Below the pieces are notes generated by a model, which was not told where the DNA came from, ran no database searches, and saw nothing but the letters and a program-made list of their open reading frames with translations. DNA of 34,038 nucleotides from an uncultured Clostridia bacterium. Its GTDB lineage: Bacteria > Bacillota > Clostridia > TANB77 > CAG-508. The position numbers and the translations under genes were made by a program. This document shows, piece after piece, positions 1 through 8,105 of the stretch; position 1 is the stretch's first letter, and each line of letters opens with the position of its first letter. Location of the stretch: contig CAKPQL010000017.1 in the NCBI GenBank assembly GCA_934178555.1, positions 1 to 34,038 of the forward strand. The letters run 5' to 3'.

Positions 1-621
1 AAAGAGTTAATGGATGCTGTTGATAGCTATATACCAACTCCAGATAGACCAACAGACCAACCATTCTTAATGCCAGTAGAAGACGTATTTACAATAACAG
101 GTAGAGGAACAGTTGCTACAGGTAGAGTAGAAAGAGGAACAATAAAAGTTTCTGAAGAAGTTGAAATAGTTGGATTACAAAAAGAAATACCTAAGACAGT
201 TGTTACAGGTGTTGAAATGTTCAGAAAATTATTAGACCAAGCAGAAGCTGGAGATAACATAGGAGTTCTATTAAGAGGAATTCAAAGAAATGAAATCGAA
301 AGAGGTCAAGTTTTAGCAAAACCAGGAACAATTCATCCACATACAAAATTCAAAGCAGAAGTATATATCTTAACAAAAGAAGAAGGTGGAAGACATACAC
401 CATTCTTCAATGGATATAGACCACAATTCTATTTCAGAACAACAGACGTTACAGGTGTTATTGATTTACCAGCAGGTACAGAAATGGTAATGCCAGGTGA
501 TAACATCTCTATGACAATCGAATTAATCACACCAATAGCTATAGAAAAAGGATTAAGATTTGCTATTCGTGAAGGTGGTAGAACAGTTGGTTCTGGTATA
601 GTTTCAGAAATAATTGAGTAA
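1..621 (+). CDS. tuf: Elongation factor Tu, C-terminal part (5' truncated by window edge)
   Basis: The reading frame is open from base 1 (K-E-L-M-D-A-V...) to a TAA stop, so this is the 3' end of a gene starting outside the window. It holds about 206 of the usual ~397 residues. EF-Tu is the GTPase that delivers aminoacyl-tRNA to the ribosome. The piece covers the end of the G domain plus beta-barrel domains II and III, recognised by VEDVFTITGRGTVATGRVER, by RGIQRNEIERGQVLAKPG and by the near-terminal REGGRTVGSGIVSEI. Codon use is strongly biased to A/T-ending codons, as expected for a highly expressed gene in this genome. An intrinsic terminator follows immediately. Confidence 0.98.
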   Translation, partial: KELMDAVDSYIPTPDRPTDQPFLMPVEDVFTITGRGTVATGRVERGTIKVSEEVEIVGLQKEIPKTVVTGVEMFRKLLDQAEAGDNIGVLLRGIQRNEIERGQVLAKPGTIHPHTKFKAEVYILTKEEGGRHTPFFNGYRPQFYFRTTDVTGVIDLPAGTEMVMPGDNISMTIELITPIAIEKGLRFAIREGGRTVGSGIVSEIIE

Positions 622-632
622 TACTATATTAC

Positions 633-669
633 AAAAAACGTAATTGGATTTTCCAATTACGTTTTTTTT
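633..669 (+). terminator. Intrinsic terminator of tuf
   Basis: Perfect stem ACGTAATTGGA (638-648) with TCCAATTACGT (652-662), loop TTT, extended by an A-run/T-run and followed by a T tract. It lies 12 bases after the tuf stop and ends that transcript. Confidence 0.93.
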
Positions 670-899
670 GTTTATAATAAAAAATGTTTTTTAATATCTT
701 GTACAATGAAGAAAAATAAACTAATGTCACATTGACAGAGTGAATGGTACATTTTTTTGTAGAAGTTATACAGAATACAAAAAAAGTTACACTGGTTGGT
801 CAAATTAATGAAAAACTATTGATTTTTTATATATATAATAATAGAATAGATACATATTGCTAGAATATAATAAAAGTAACATAGAAAGGAGCCGTAATA

Positions 900-1919
900 A
901 TGATTATTTTACTAGATGCAATGGGAGGAGATAATGCTCCAGAAGCAACAATAAAGGGTGCTATAAAAGCAATAAAAGAAATAGATTCTGAAATTATATT
1001 AATAGGAAATGAAAATATTATAAACAAAAAAATAAAAGAGTTATATAATAAAGAAAACATATCAGAAATATCTAATAAAATAAAAATACATAATACTACA
1101 GAAACAATAGATATGGAAGATATACCAACACTTGCTATAAAACATAAAAAAGATTCTTCAATGGTAGTAGGATTTAATTTATTAAAAGAAGGTAAAGGAG
1201 ATGTGTTTATATCTGCTGGAAATTCTGGAGCATTATTAACAGGTGCAACATTATTAGTAGGTAGAATAAAAGGAATAGATAGACCAGCTTTAGCACCTAT
1301 ATTACCATCATACAAAAAAAGTGTTATGCTAATGGATGCTGGTGCTAATACAAATTGCAAAGTAATAAATTTAGTTCAATTCGCACAGATGTCTAATGTT
1401 TATTTAAAAAACGTATGTGGAATTGAAAATCCAAAAATAGGATTGCTAAATATAGGAACAGAGGAAACAAAGGGAAATGATTTAGTAAAAGAGGCATATC
1501 AAAAATTAAAGGAAGATGCCGAAACACTTGGAATAAACTTTGTAGGAAATGTAGAAGGAAGAGATGCTTTTACAGGTAAAATAGATGCAGTTATTACAGA
1601 TGGATTTACAGGTAATGTGTTTTTAAAAACAGTAGAAGGATTTGGAAAATTAGTAAAGAAGTCACTAATGGAGAGTATAAAGAAAAATATATTATCTATG
1701 TTGAGTTCTGTTCCAGCACTACCAGCAATAAAAAGATTTGCAAAAACTATGGATTACAAGGAATATGGTGGAGCATTATTTTTAGGAGTGAAAAAACCAG
1801 TTGTAAAAGCACATGGAAGTAGCGATGAAAAACTATTTTATTATACTATAAAACAAGCAGAGAATTTTGCCAAAAGTGGAGCGATTGATAAATTAGTAGA
1901 ACAATTTGAAAAAAATTAA
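900..1919 (+). CDS. plsX: Phosphate acyltransferase PlsX
   Basis: PlsX converts acyl-ACP and phosphate into acyl-phosphate, which feeds PlsY in phospholipid synthesis; it is a peripheral membrane enzyme. The 339-residue length is typical. The N-terminus ILLDAMGGDNAPE is the family signature, followed by SAGNSGALLTGA, LMDAGANTNCK, GLLNIGTEETKGN and a C-terminal SSDEKLFYYTIKQA region. The ATG at 900 is preceded by GAAAGGAG at 884-891. acpP follows 109 bases later behind its own promoter. This pairing is common in Firmicutes because PlsX uses acyl-ACP. I looked for a FapR-type operator upstream and saw none. Confidence 0.97.
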   Translation: MIILLDAMGGDNAPEATIKGAIKAIKEIDSEIILIGNENIINKKIKELYNKENISEISNKIKIHNTTETIDMEDIPTLAIKHKKDSSMVVGFNLLKEGKGDVFISAGNSGALLTGATLLVGRIKGIDRPALAPILPSYKKSVMLMDAGANTNCKVINLVQFAQMSNVYLKNVCGIENPKIGLLNIGTEETKGNDLVKEAYQKLKEDAETLGINFVGNVEGRDAFTGKIDAVITDGFTGNVFLKTVEGFGKLVKKSLMESIKKNILSMLSSVPALPAIKRFAKTMDYKEYGGALFLGVKKPVVKAHGSSDEKLFYYTIKQAENFAKSGAIDKLVEQFEKN

Positions 1920-1927
1920 TTTATGTA

Positions 1928-1956
1928 TTGACTTTTTATAGTATATATATTATTTT
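1928..1956 (+). promoter_or_regulatory. Putative sigma-A promoter for acpP
   Basis: TTGACT (1928-1933), 17-base spacer, TATTTT (1951-1956). It directly follows the plsX stop and leaves a ~65-base leader. That leader contains a small hairpin, AACGC-AAAAA-GCGTT at 1985-1999, upstream of the strong ribosome site. Confidence 0.6.
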
Positions 1957-2028
1957 AATGTTATTAATATTGTAAATATATATAAACGCAAAAAGCGTTC
2001 GAATATGAAGGGGAGGTGAACTTATATA

Positions 2029-2268
2029 ATGAGTTCAGAAGAAGTTTTCGAAAAGGTAAAAGAAATAATAGTAGAACAACTAGGTGTTGATGAAGCAGCC
2101 GTTACATTAGAAGCATCTTTTATAGATGATTTAGGAGCTGATTCTCTAGATATAGTTGAACTTGTAATGGCTTTAGAAGAAGAATTTGATATGGAAATAC
2201 CAGATGCTGATGCTGAAAAAGTTGTTACAGTAAATGATGTTGTTGAATACATAAAAGAAAATGTATAG
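2029..2268 (+). CDS. acpP: Acyl carrier protein
   Basis: A small acidic carrier protein of 79 residues, usual for ACP. It holds growing acyl chains on a 4'-phosphopantetheine arm. The attachment serine is S39 in the canonical GADSLDIVEL motif, and the acidic helices around EEEFDMEIPDADAEK are typical. The ATG at 2029 follows a strong but somewhat distant ribosome site (AAGGGGAGGTG, 2008-2018). It has its own promoter and terminator, so it can be transcribed independently of plsX. Confidence 0.98.
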   Translation: MSSEEVFEKVKEIIVEQLGVDEAAVTLEASFIDDLGADSLDIVELVMALEEEFDMEIPDADAEKVVTVNDVVEYIKENV

Positions 2269-2296
2269 AAATAACAAAAATTTTATAGAGATTTAT

Positions 2297-2327
2297 GAGT
2301 GGATTTTTTATATCCGCTCTTTTTTTA
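2297..2327 (+). terminator. Intrinsic terminator of acpP
   Basis: Stem GAGTGGAT (2297-2304) with ATCCGCTC (2312-2319), including one T-G pair, followed by a seven-base T tract. Confidence 0.9.
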
Positions 2328-2446
2328 TTTCAATTATATTACATTTATATACAATATATTGAAAAAAACAACAAATTATGTTACAAATATAATAGCTATA
2401 ATTATATTCATATATATAAATAATGCCAAAAAGGAAAAGATAGAAT

Positions 2447-3055
2447 ATGAAAAACAAAAGAGGAATAGTTAATTTCATAATAAACAGTACAATTGCCATA
2501 ATAACAATTATTATAGTTTTTCTTATAACAGCTTTAGCTGTAATATATGTTAAGACTAATAAGAATACTATGGAAATAGCTGATTTTATGGGATATAAAC
2601 CTATAATATGCATTTCGAACTCAATGGAAGACGAATTTCAAGTAGGAGATATTATTATTAATAAAAAGGTCCCTGAAAATGAAATAAATATAGGAGACAT
2701 AATAACTTTTAACGAAAATGGAACAGTAATAATGCATAGAGTAAAAGAAATAAAATATGATGAAAACGGTAATATAGGTTATATTACTAAGGGAGATAGT
2801 AATAATACGATTGATGAAAATATAGTAAAATATACTGATGTAGAAGGAAAATATTATTATATGATACCTAAAATAGGAAACTTAATATTAATGTTACAAA
2901 AACCGCAAGGTTTTTTGATAGCTCTTTTTATTCCTATGGCAATATTAGTGATTTGTTATAAAATAATACTTAGCAGAAAAGAACTAAAAGAATTAAGAAA
3001 AAGTAAGTTACTAAAAAGGTTGCAAGAAAAGGAAATTGCAAACAATAATTTTTAA
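2447..3055 (+). CDS. SipW-like signal peptidase I (Ser/His type)
   Basis: Membrane-bound signal peptidase of the SipW/ER type, which uses a Ser-His pair instead of Ser-Lys. Visible features: an N-terminal membrane segment at about residues 13-35; the serine motif ISNSMEDEFQVGD with S59 as likely nucleophile; VIMHRV with H97 in place of the lysine; the GYITKGDSNNTID box; a second membrane segment at about residues 155-172; and a basic cytoplasmic tail. The 202-residue length fits. A ribosome site AAAAAGGAAAAG lies at 2428-2437. SipW enzymes usually process the neighbouring surface or matrix proteins, and the next gene looks like such a substrate. Confidence 0.88.
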   Translation: MKNKRGIVNFIINSTIAIITIIIVFLITALAVIYVKTNKNTMEIADFMGYKPIICISNSMEDEFQVGDIIINKKVPENEINIGDIITFNENGTVIMHRVKEIKYDENGNIGYITKGDSNNTIDENIVKYTDVEGKYYYMIPKIGNLILMLQKPQGFLIALFIPMAILVICYKIILSRKELKELRKSKLLKRLQEKEIANNNF

Positions 3056-3077
3056 CAAATGATAAGGAGGAAATAAA

Positions 3078-3590
3078 ATGGGAAAACATATTCGAAAAAA
3101 TAAAAAATTGGCAAAGTTATTGTTTCTAATATACATACTTTTTATGTTAAGCATAATTTTAACAAATGGGTTTGCCAAATTTAGAACTGCATATGCTAGC
3201 AAATCAACTGCACAGATTGCAAGACCAATTATAAATGTAGTAACAGATACATTAACAATAGAAGATTTGCATAATGAAGAATATGAGTGGAATTTTATTG
3301 TAAACAATTACAATAGTGTAGATGAGATTAATCAAGTAGAATTATCATATAAAATCAAAATAGATATGAAAGAGTTAGTAAATGTAGAATATAAACTATA
3401 TAAAATAGATGAAGAAACTAAAACAGAATTACAATTGGTTGATGGAACAACTGAGCAAGAATTTGAATTGCCTTATGAAAGTATGAAAGAAGATAAATAC
3501 TGTTTAATAATTAAAACTGCAGATGGAATAAGTACTGAAAGTATACAAAGTAATATAATTATAAATGTTTCTGCAACTCAGAAAATATAG
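3078..3590 (+). CDS. Secreted or membrane-anchored protein, likely SipW substrate
   Basis: A 170-residue protein of unknown function. After a basic N-terminus there is one hydrophobic segment (about residues 14-31). It is followed by AKFRTAYASKSTAQIARP, which resembles the TasA/camelysin-like signal region of proteins cleaved by SipW-type peptidases. The rest (residues ~50-170) is a hydrophilic, probably beta-rich exported domain without cysteine pairs or sorting motif. The start has a strong ribosome site (AAGGAGG, 3064-3070) and lies only 22 bases after the SipW-like gene, so the two are probably co-transcribed. The substrate role is inferred from gene order and the signal region. Confidence 0.65.
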   Translation: MGKHIRKNKKLAKLLFLIYILFMLSIILTNGFAKFRTAYASKSTAQIARPIINVVTDTLTIEDLHNEEYEWNFIVNNYNSVDEINQVELSYKIKIDMKELVNVEYKLYKIDEETKTELQLVDGTTEQEFELPYESMKEDKYCLIIKTADGISTESIQSNIIINVSATQKI

Positions 3591-3608
3591 GTAATGAAGA
3601 GGTTATAT

Positions 3609-4226
3609 ATGAAAAATACAAAAGATAATGTATTGTCAATATCTAACAATTTAGATATTGCATATAAACTAATAAAAGAATTGAAAAAAGAACTAGATAG
3701 TGATGGAGAATATATAAAATCAAAAGGTAAAATAAATGATATAATAAATGAATTATCAAATGTACTAGAAGAATCAACGGATGAACAATCAAACAAAATA
3801 GAAAATAAACAAGAAAAAGAGAGAAAAATTTTACTGATATCTAGTAAAACTGGAAAGGTAATATTACCATACGCTGAAGAAGACATTGAAAGATATATTA
3901 AATATGGGAAATATGAAACGAAAGACCAAGTGATAGAAAATGAATATACTATTTCATTAGACAAATATAAAAATGAATCATTAGCTAGAGTAAAAGAAGG
4001 ATATAAGTTAGCAAGAAAAAAAGAAAGAAAAAGTATTAATGAAAGTATTAAATATGCAATTAACTTATTATTTGAAAGGAGATTACATCCAGCAATAATA
4101 ACAGCATGTAATTCAATAGATGAATTAGATATATACCTAGCATGCTTAGATGAAAATGTACCAGGATTATTTGATTTTTTTGATATTATATTTGAATATC
4201 CACCAATAGAGGTTAAAGAAAGATAG
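3609..4226 (+). CDS. Conserved-looking protein of unknown function
   Basis: No family recognised. The start at 3609 is preferred because GAAGAGG (3596-3602) lies six bases upstream; an in-frame ATG at 3594 has no ribosome site. The product is 205 residues and soluble. It has a lysine/glutamate-rich N-terminal half that is probably helical, then an ordered region ILLISSKTGKVILPYAEEDI, and a C-terminal block with RRLHPAIITACNSIDELDIY and DENVPGLFDFFDII. It starts 18 bases after the putative SipW substrate and its stop lies inside a terminator, so it is the last gene of a three-gene unit. A link with secretion is only suggested by that position. Confidence 0.75.
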   Translation: MKNTKDNVLSISNNLDIAYKLIKELKKELDSDGEYIKSKGKINDIINELSNVLEESTDEQSNKIENKQEKERKILLISSKTGKVILPYAEEDIERYIKYGKYETKDQVIENEYTISLDKYKNESLARVKEGYKLARKKERKSINESIKYAINLLFERRLHPAIITACNSIDELDIYLACLDENVPGLFDFFDIIFEYPPIEVKER

Positions 4227-4252
4227 AATGAACACATTCTATCTTTCTTTAA
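4213..4252 (+). terminator. Terminator overlapping the stop of the preceding gene
   Basis: A perfect 17-base-pair stem (4213-4229 with 4236-4252) around a six-base loop GAACAC. The TAG stop at 4224-4226 lies within the left arm. The flanks are A and T rich, so it may work in both directions. Confidence 0.8.
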
Positions 4253-4276
4253 TATGTATATATAAGGGTGATAAAT

Positions 4277-5086
4277 ATGATTATAGAATTTACTAAAATG
4301 CAGGGGTTAGGAAATGATTATATATACATAAATTTTATAGAGCATGAATTTAAAGAAATATATGAAAATATTCCTAAAATTTGTGATAGACATTTTGGAA
4401 TTGGAGCTGATGGAGTAATATTAATATTAAAAAGTAAAACTGCAGATTTTAAAATGAGAATATTTAATGCAGATGGAAGCGAAGCACAAATGTGTGGCAA
4501 TGGAATAAGATGTGTTGGAAAATATTTATATGATAACAAAATTACTAGAAAACTGGAATTAAATATAGAAACTGCATGTGGAATAAAAAAATTGAAATTA
4601 GAAGAAAAAAATGGAGTTGTAGAGAATGTACAGGTAGATATGGGAGAACCAAATTTTAAGAGTATGAAGAATGAGTTAAATATAAGAATAGAAAATGAAG
4701 ATATGAAATTAAAGTGCGTATCAATGGGAAATCCACATGCTGTAACAACAGTAGAAGATTTAGATGAAATGAATATAGAAAATTATGGACCTATAATAGA
4801 AAATGATACTAATTTTCCAGAAAGAACAAATGTTGAATTTGTAGAGATATTAGATGAGAATAATATAAAAATGAGAGTATGGGAAAGAGGTGCAAAGGAA
4901 ACTTTAGCATGTGGAACAGGAGCATGTGCAAGCGTTGTTATATGTAATATAAGTGGGTACACCAATAGACTTGTAAATGTGTATCTTTTAGGAGGCACAT
5001 TAACTATATATTGGAATGAAATTGATAACCATGTATATATGAAAGGACCTGCACAAACTGTTTTTAAAGGTATGATTGAAATATAA
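4277..5086 (+). CDS. dapF: Diaminopimelate epimerase
   Basis: Interconverts LL- and meso-diaminopimelate without a cofactor, using two cysteines. Both are visible: C73 in AQMCGNGIRCVG and C212 in LACGTGACA. Other family signatures are FTKMQGLGNDYIY at the start, DRHFGIGADGV, and SMGNPHAV. The start is the ATG at 4277 (MIIEFTKMQG); an in-frame GTG nine bases earlier sits inside the AAGGG ribosome site and is unlikely. The 269-residue length is normal. It is followed by dapL, so two consecutive steps of the DAP/lysine branch are encoded together. Confidence 0.97.
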   Translation: MIIEFTKMQGLGNDYIYINFIEHEFKEIYENIPKICDRHFGIGADGVILILKSKTADFKMRIFNADGSEAQMCGNGIRCVGKYLYDNKITRKLELNIETACGIKKLKLEEKNGVVENVQVDMGEPNFKSMKNELNIRIENEDMKLKCVSMGNPHAVTTVEDLDEMNIENYGPIIENDTNFPERTNVEFVEILDENNIKMRVWERGAKETLACGTGACASVVICNISGYTNRLVNVYLLGGTLTIYWNEIDNHVYMKGPAQTVFKGMIEI

Positions 5087-5179
5087 TATATTCTTTATAT
5101 AAAAAACTTTGAACTTAGTAAATTAATATATGAGAAACAATGTAAAAGTTGTTCCTAAAATTGTATAAGGAGGTTTTTT

Positions 5180-6373
5180 GTGAATATAAATGAAAATTTT
5201 TTAAAATTACAAGATAACTATTTGTTTTCAATAATTGCCAAAAAGGTAAAAGCATTTGAGGAAAGTAATCCATCAAAGAAAATAATAAGAATGGGAATTG
5301 GAGATGTAACAAAGCCAATAGCAGAAGAAGTGATAAAAAATATGCACAAAGCTGTTGATGATATGGGAGACATATCAACGTTTAAAGGATATCCACCAGA
5401 ACAAGGATACAAATTCTTAAAAGAAAAGATAATACAAAATGATTATAGGAAAAGAAATATTGATATAAGTGAAGATGAAATATTTATATCTGACGGTGCC
5501 AAAAGTGATACTGGAAATATTGTAGATATATTTGGTTTAGACAATATAGTAGCAATAACCAATCCAGTATATCCAGTTTATATGGATAGTAATATAATGG
5601 CTGGAAGAAAAGATAAAATAATATATATTCCTATGAATGAAGAAAATAAATTTGTTCCAGAATTACCACAAAAGAAGGTAGATATAATATATTTATGTTT
5701 TCCTAATAATCCTACAGGAACTACCATAACAAAAACAGAATTAAAGAAGTGGATTGATTATGCACTAGAAAATAAATCAATTATATTATATGATGCTGCA
5801 TATGAAGCATACATAAGTGAAAAAAATATTGCTCATAGTGTATATGAAATAGAAGGAGCAAAAAAAGTTGCGATAGAATTTAAAAGTTTCTCAAAAACAG
5901 CAGGATTCACAGGTATAAGATGTGGATATACAGTTGTACCAAAAGAATTGGTAGGATATACAAAGAAAAAAGAGAAAGTAATATTAAATCAATTATGGTC
6001 TAGAAGGCAAAGTACCAAATTTAATGGGGTATCATACATAAGTCAGAAAGCTGCAGAAGCAGTATATTCAGAAGAAGGTCAAAAACAAATAAACGAAAAT
6101 ATAAAGTATTATATGCATAATGCAAAAATAATAAGAGAGGGATTAATAAATATAGGATATTCAGTATATGGAGGGATTAATGCACCATATATATGGATGA
6201 AAACACCAAAAGAATTAAACTCTTGGGAATTTTTTGAGTATTTATTAAATGAAAAAGGAATAGTAGGAACCCCAGGAAGTGGATTTGGAACCAGTGGAGA
6301 GGGGTATTTTAGATTATCTGCATTTGGTAATAGAGATGATATTGTAGAAGGAATATCTAGATTAAATATATAA
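5180..6373 (+). CDS. dapL: LL-diaminopimelate aminotransferase
   Basis: PLP-dependent class I/II aminotransferase that makes LL-DAP directly from tetrahydrodipicolinate and glutamate, bypassing the acylated DAP route. The 397 residues match the ~400 of DapL. Evidence: the opening FLKLQDNYLFSIIAKKV, the RMGIGDVTKPI motif, SDGAKSDTGNI, CFPNNPTGT, the Schiff-base lysine K239 in FKSFSKTAGFTG, and the C-terminal RLSAFGNRDDI. GTG start at 5180 with AAGGAGG six bases upstream. With dapF upstream and a DAP-type MurE in the same window, the product most likely feeds peptidoglycan and lysine. Confidence 0.95.
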   Translation: MNINENFLKLQDNYLFSIIAKKVKAFEESNPSKKIIRMGIGDVTKPIAEEVIKNMHKAVDDMGDISTFKGYPPEQGYKFLKEKIIQNDYRKRNIDISEDEIFISDGAKSDTGNIVDIFGLDNIVAITNPVYPVYMDSNIMAGRKDKIIYIPMNEENKFVPELPQKKVDIIYLCFPNNPTGTTITKTELKKWIDYALENKSIILYDAAYEAYISEKNIAHSVYEIEGAKKVAIEFKSFSKTAGFTGIRCGYTVVPKELVGYTKKKEKVILNQLWSRRQSTKFNGVSYISQKAAEAVYSEEGQKQINENIKYYMHNAKIIREGLINIGYSVYGGINAPYIWMKTPKELNSWEFFEYLLNEKGIVGTPGSGFGTSGEGYFRLSAFGNRDDIVEGISRLNI

Positions 6374-6388
6374 AATAATAAAAAACTA

Positions 6389-6417
6389 TTTCCTAGATGA
6401 GAAAAATATGGTATAAT
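6389..6417 (+). promoter_or_regulatory. Putative extended -10 promoter of the sortase gene
   Basis: TGGTATAAT (6409-6417) is a perfect extended -10 element. The -35 position 17 bases upstream (6389-6394) is weak. The same TGGTATAAT string occurs before rsmH and, on the minus strand, before the ORF ending at 23804. Confidence 0.6.
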
Positions 6418-6452
6418 AAATGTAATATTGTGATACAAGGAGGGGAGTAGAT

Positions 6453-7238
6453 TTGATTCAGATATTAGTTTGTGATAAAGTATATGTTACACCAGAAATG
6501 AGAAGAAAAAAAATATTATATAAGATATATTTTATATTATCTATCATTTTGGTCATTTCTTTATTCACATATTATATATATGCTGAATATGATAGAAACA
6601 AAAGCGAAGAAGTATCACAAGAAATCTTAAGTAACCTTCATTTAGAAACAGTAGAAACAACTGCAAGTGGAGAAGATAGAGTATCAGTTGAAGATAATGT
6701 AATAGTAGTAGTATTAAATGATAATTCAGAAGAAGAAATAAACGTAGACGATTTAATTGCTTCTGCGGAAGAACAAATAGAAGAAAATGAAACTAGTAAT
6801 TTAGCTGCTATTCCAAAGTTATATAAAGCAGGTGACGGAACTGAGTATTATGTAATAGCAGTAATCACAATACCAAAATTAGGTATACAATATCCAGTAT
6901 TATCTACATGGAGTAATGAACTTTTAAAAAATGCTACATGTAAATATAGAGGTCCAGATCAACCTAACACAGAAGGAAACTTCTGTATAATAGGACACAA
7001 TTATAGAAATAATTCATTCTTTAGTAAATTAGATACATTGCAAATAAAAGATATAATACAAATACAAGATATGTCTGGAAAAATTGTAGAATATATGATA
7101 TATGATAAATATGTAGTAGATCCAGAAGATTTATCTTGTACAAATCAAAATACAAATGGTAAAAAAGAAATAACATTAATTACTTGTTATGACAATGGAA
7201 AACGAAGAACTGTAATAAAAGCAACAGCTATAGAATAA
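6453..7238 (+). CDS. Sortase family transpeptidase
   Basis: Membrane-anchored cysteine transpeptidase that joins surface proteins to the cell wall. TTG start at 6453 preceded by AAGGAGGGGA. Layout of the 261 residues: short cytoplasmic end, membrane segment about residues 22-43, acidic linker about 45-118, sortase beta-barrel from about 125. The catalytic triad is visible: H182 in IIGHNYRNN, C245 in TLITCYDNG, and R251/R252. The fold looks like a class D/E-type sortase, but the class is uncertain. No protein with a clear LPXTG-type sorting signal is encoded in the window, so the substrate lies elsewhere. Confidence 0.9.
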   Translation: MIQILVCDKVYVTPEMRRKKILYKIYFILSIILVISLFTYYIYAEYDRNKSEEVSQEILSNLHLETVETTASGEDRVSVEDNVIVVVLNDNSEEEINVDDLIASAEEQIEENETSNLAAIPKLYKAGDGTEYYVIAVITIPKLGIQYPVLSTWSNELLKNATCKYRGPDQPNTEGNFCIIGHNYRNNSFFSKLDTLQIKDIIQIQDMSGKIVEYMIYDKYVVDPEDLSCTNQNTNGKKEITLITCYDNGKRRTVIKATAIE

Positions 7239-7301
7239 AAATAACAAAATTATGCTTTCCTTCATAAAATATAAAGAGTATATTTTATGGAGGATTTTTT
7301 T

Positions 7302-7985
7302 ATGGCGAAAATATTAGTATATAATAATGATAATAATAGAATGGAAGTGTATTATAGAGGTGATAAAGAAGCTATGCCATATAATGCAAATAGAACATTG
7401 ACGGTAAGAGAATTCAAGGGAACAAGTAATAGTAATACTTTGTGGACAACAAAAAGAACAATGCAAAGTTGGAATAGTCAAAGATATTTGTATGGCGGAC
7501 CTATTCCAGTAGGATATGCATTTAGAAGAAGTTTCGAAGGCGGACATGGATTACAATCGCAACATTATGCTGGAGTTGCCTTTGATGTTGGGCAAACTTT
7601 AACTCAGGCTCAGAGGAATAGAATAAGAGAAGTAGCAATAAATTCAGGAGTATGGAATTACGTTGAACCAGCATATTTAACTCCGAATTGGGTACATTTT
7701 GATGATAGAAATAAAAATGCTGCCTGTGGAGGGAATGCAGGATATCCATTAATAAAACAGGGATCAAAAGGAGTTTATGTATTAGTTGCACAAGATGGAT
7801 TAAATACATTAGGATACAGAACAGGAGGACTAGATGGAATCTTTGGAACACAAACGAAAAATGGAGTTATAGCATATCAAAGGAGTAAAGGACTTTCAGC
7901 AGATGGAATTGTTGGTTGCAATACATGGAGATCTCTGCAAGAAGATGTTGTGGGAAAAGGTAGAACATCTACAACAATCGATTAA
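7302..7985 (+). CDS. M15-type peptidase with C-terminal peptidoglycan-binding domain
   Basis: Probable zinc D,D- or L,D-peptidase acting on peptidoglycan. The start at 7302 follows GGAGG (7289-7293). The first ~140 residues hold an M15-like domain with metal ligands H88 and D95 in SQHYAGVAFDVG and H132 in NWVHFD. Residues ~150-215 are a PG_binding_1 domain (IKQGSKGVYV, GLDGIFGTQTKNGVIAYQ, GLSADGIVG). The 227-residue protein has no signal peptide or membrane segment. That is typical of phage endolysins or enzymes released with holin or lysis help, yet no other phage gene is nearby. It lies 63 bases after the sortase gene. Confidence 0.85.
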   Translation: MAKILVYNNDNNRMEVYYRGDKEAMPYNANRTLTVREFKGTSNSNTLWTTKRTMQSWNSQRYLYGGPIPVGYAFRRSFEGGHGLQSQHYAGVAFDVGQTLTQAQRNRIREVAINSGVWNYVEPAYLTPNWVHFDDRNKNAACGGNAGYPLIKQGSKGVYVLVAQDGLNTLGYRTGGLDGIFGTQTKNGVIAYQRSKGLSADGIVGCNTWRSLQEDVVGKGRTSTTID

Positions 7986-8105
7986 TAATTTTGAATGAAT
8001 ATTAAATTTAAAATATTGTAATGGGTTGTATAATATGCTAAAATAAAAGTGTAATATTAGGATGAAAGGATTTATATAGTTATATATAAATTTTAGGTAG
8101 ATACA

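Noticed and set aside
700..899. FapR operator or clear sigma-A promoter before plsX
   Set aside because: No palindrome of the FapR type was found. TATAAT at 834-839 has no -35 box at suitable distance, and TTGACA at 732-737 has no -10 box.
6453..7985. LPXTG-type substrate for the sortase in this window
   Set aside because: None of the exported proteins here ends with a sorting motif, hydrophobic span and basic tail.
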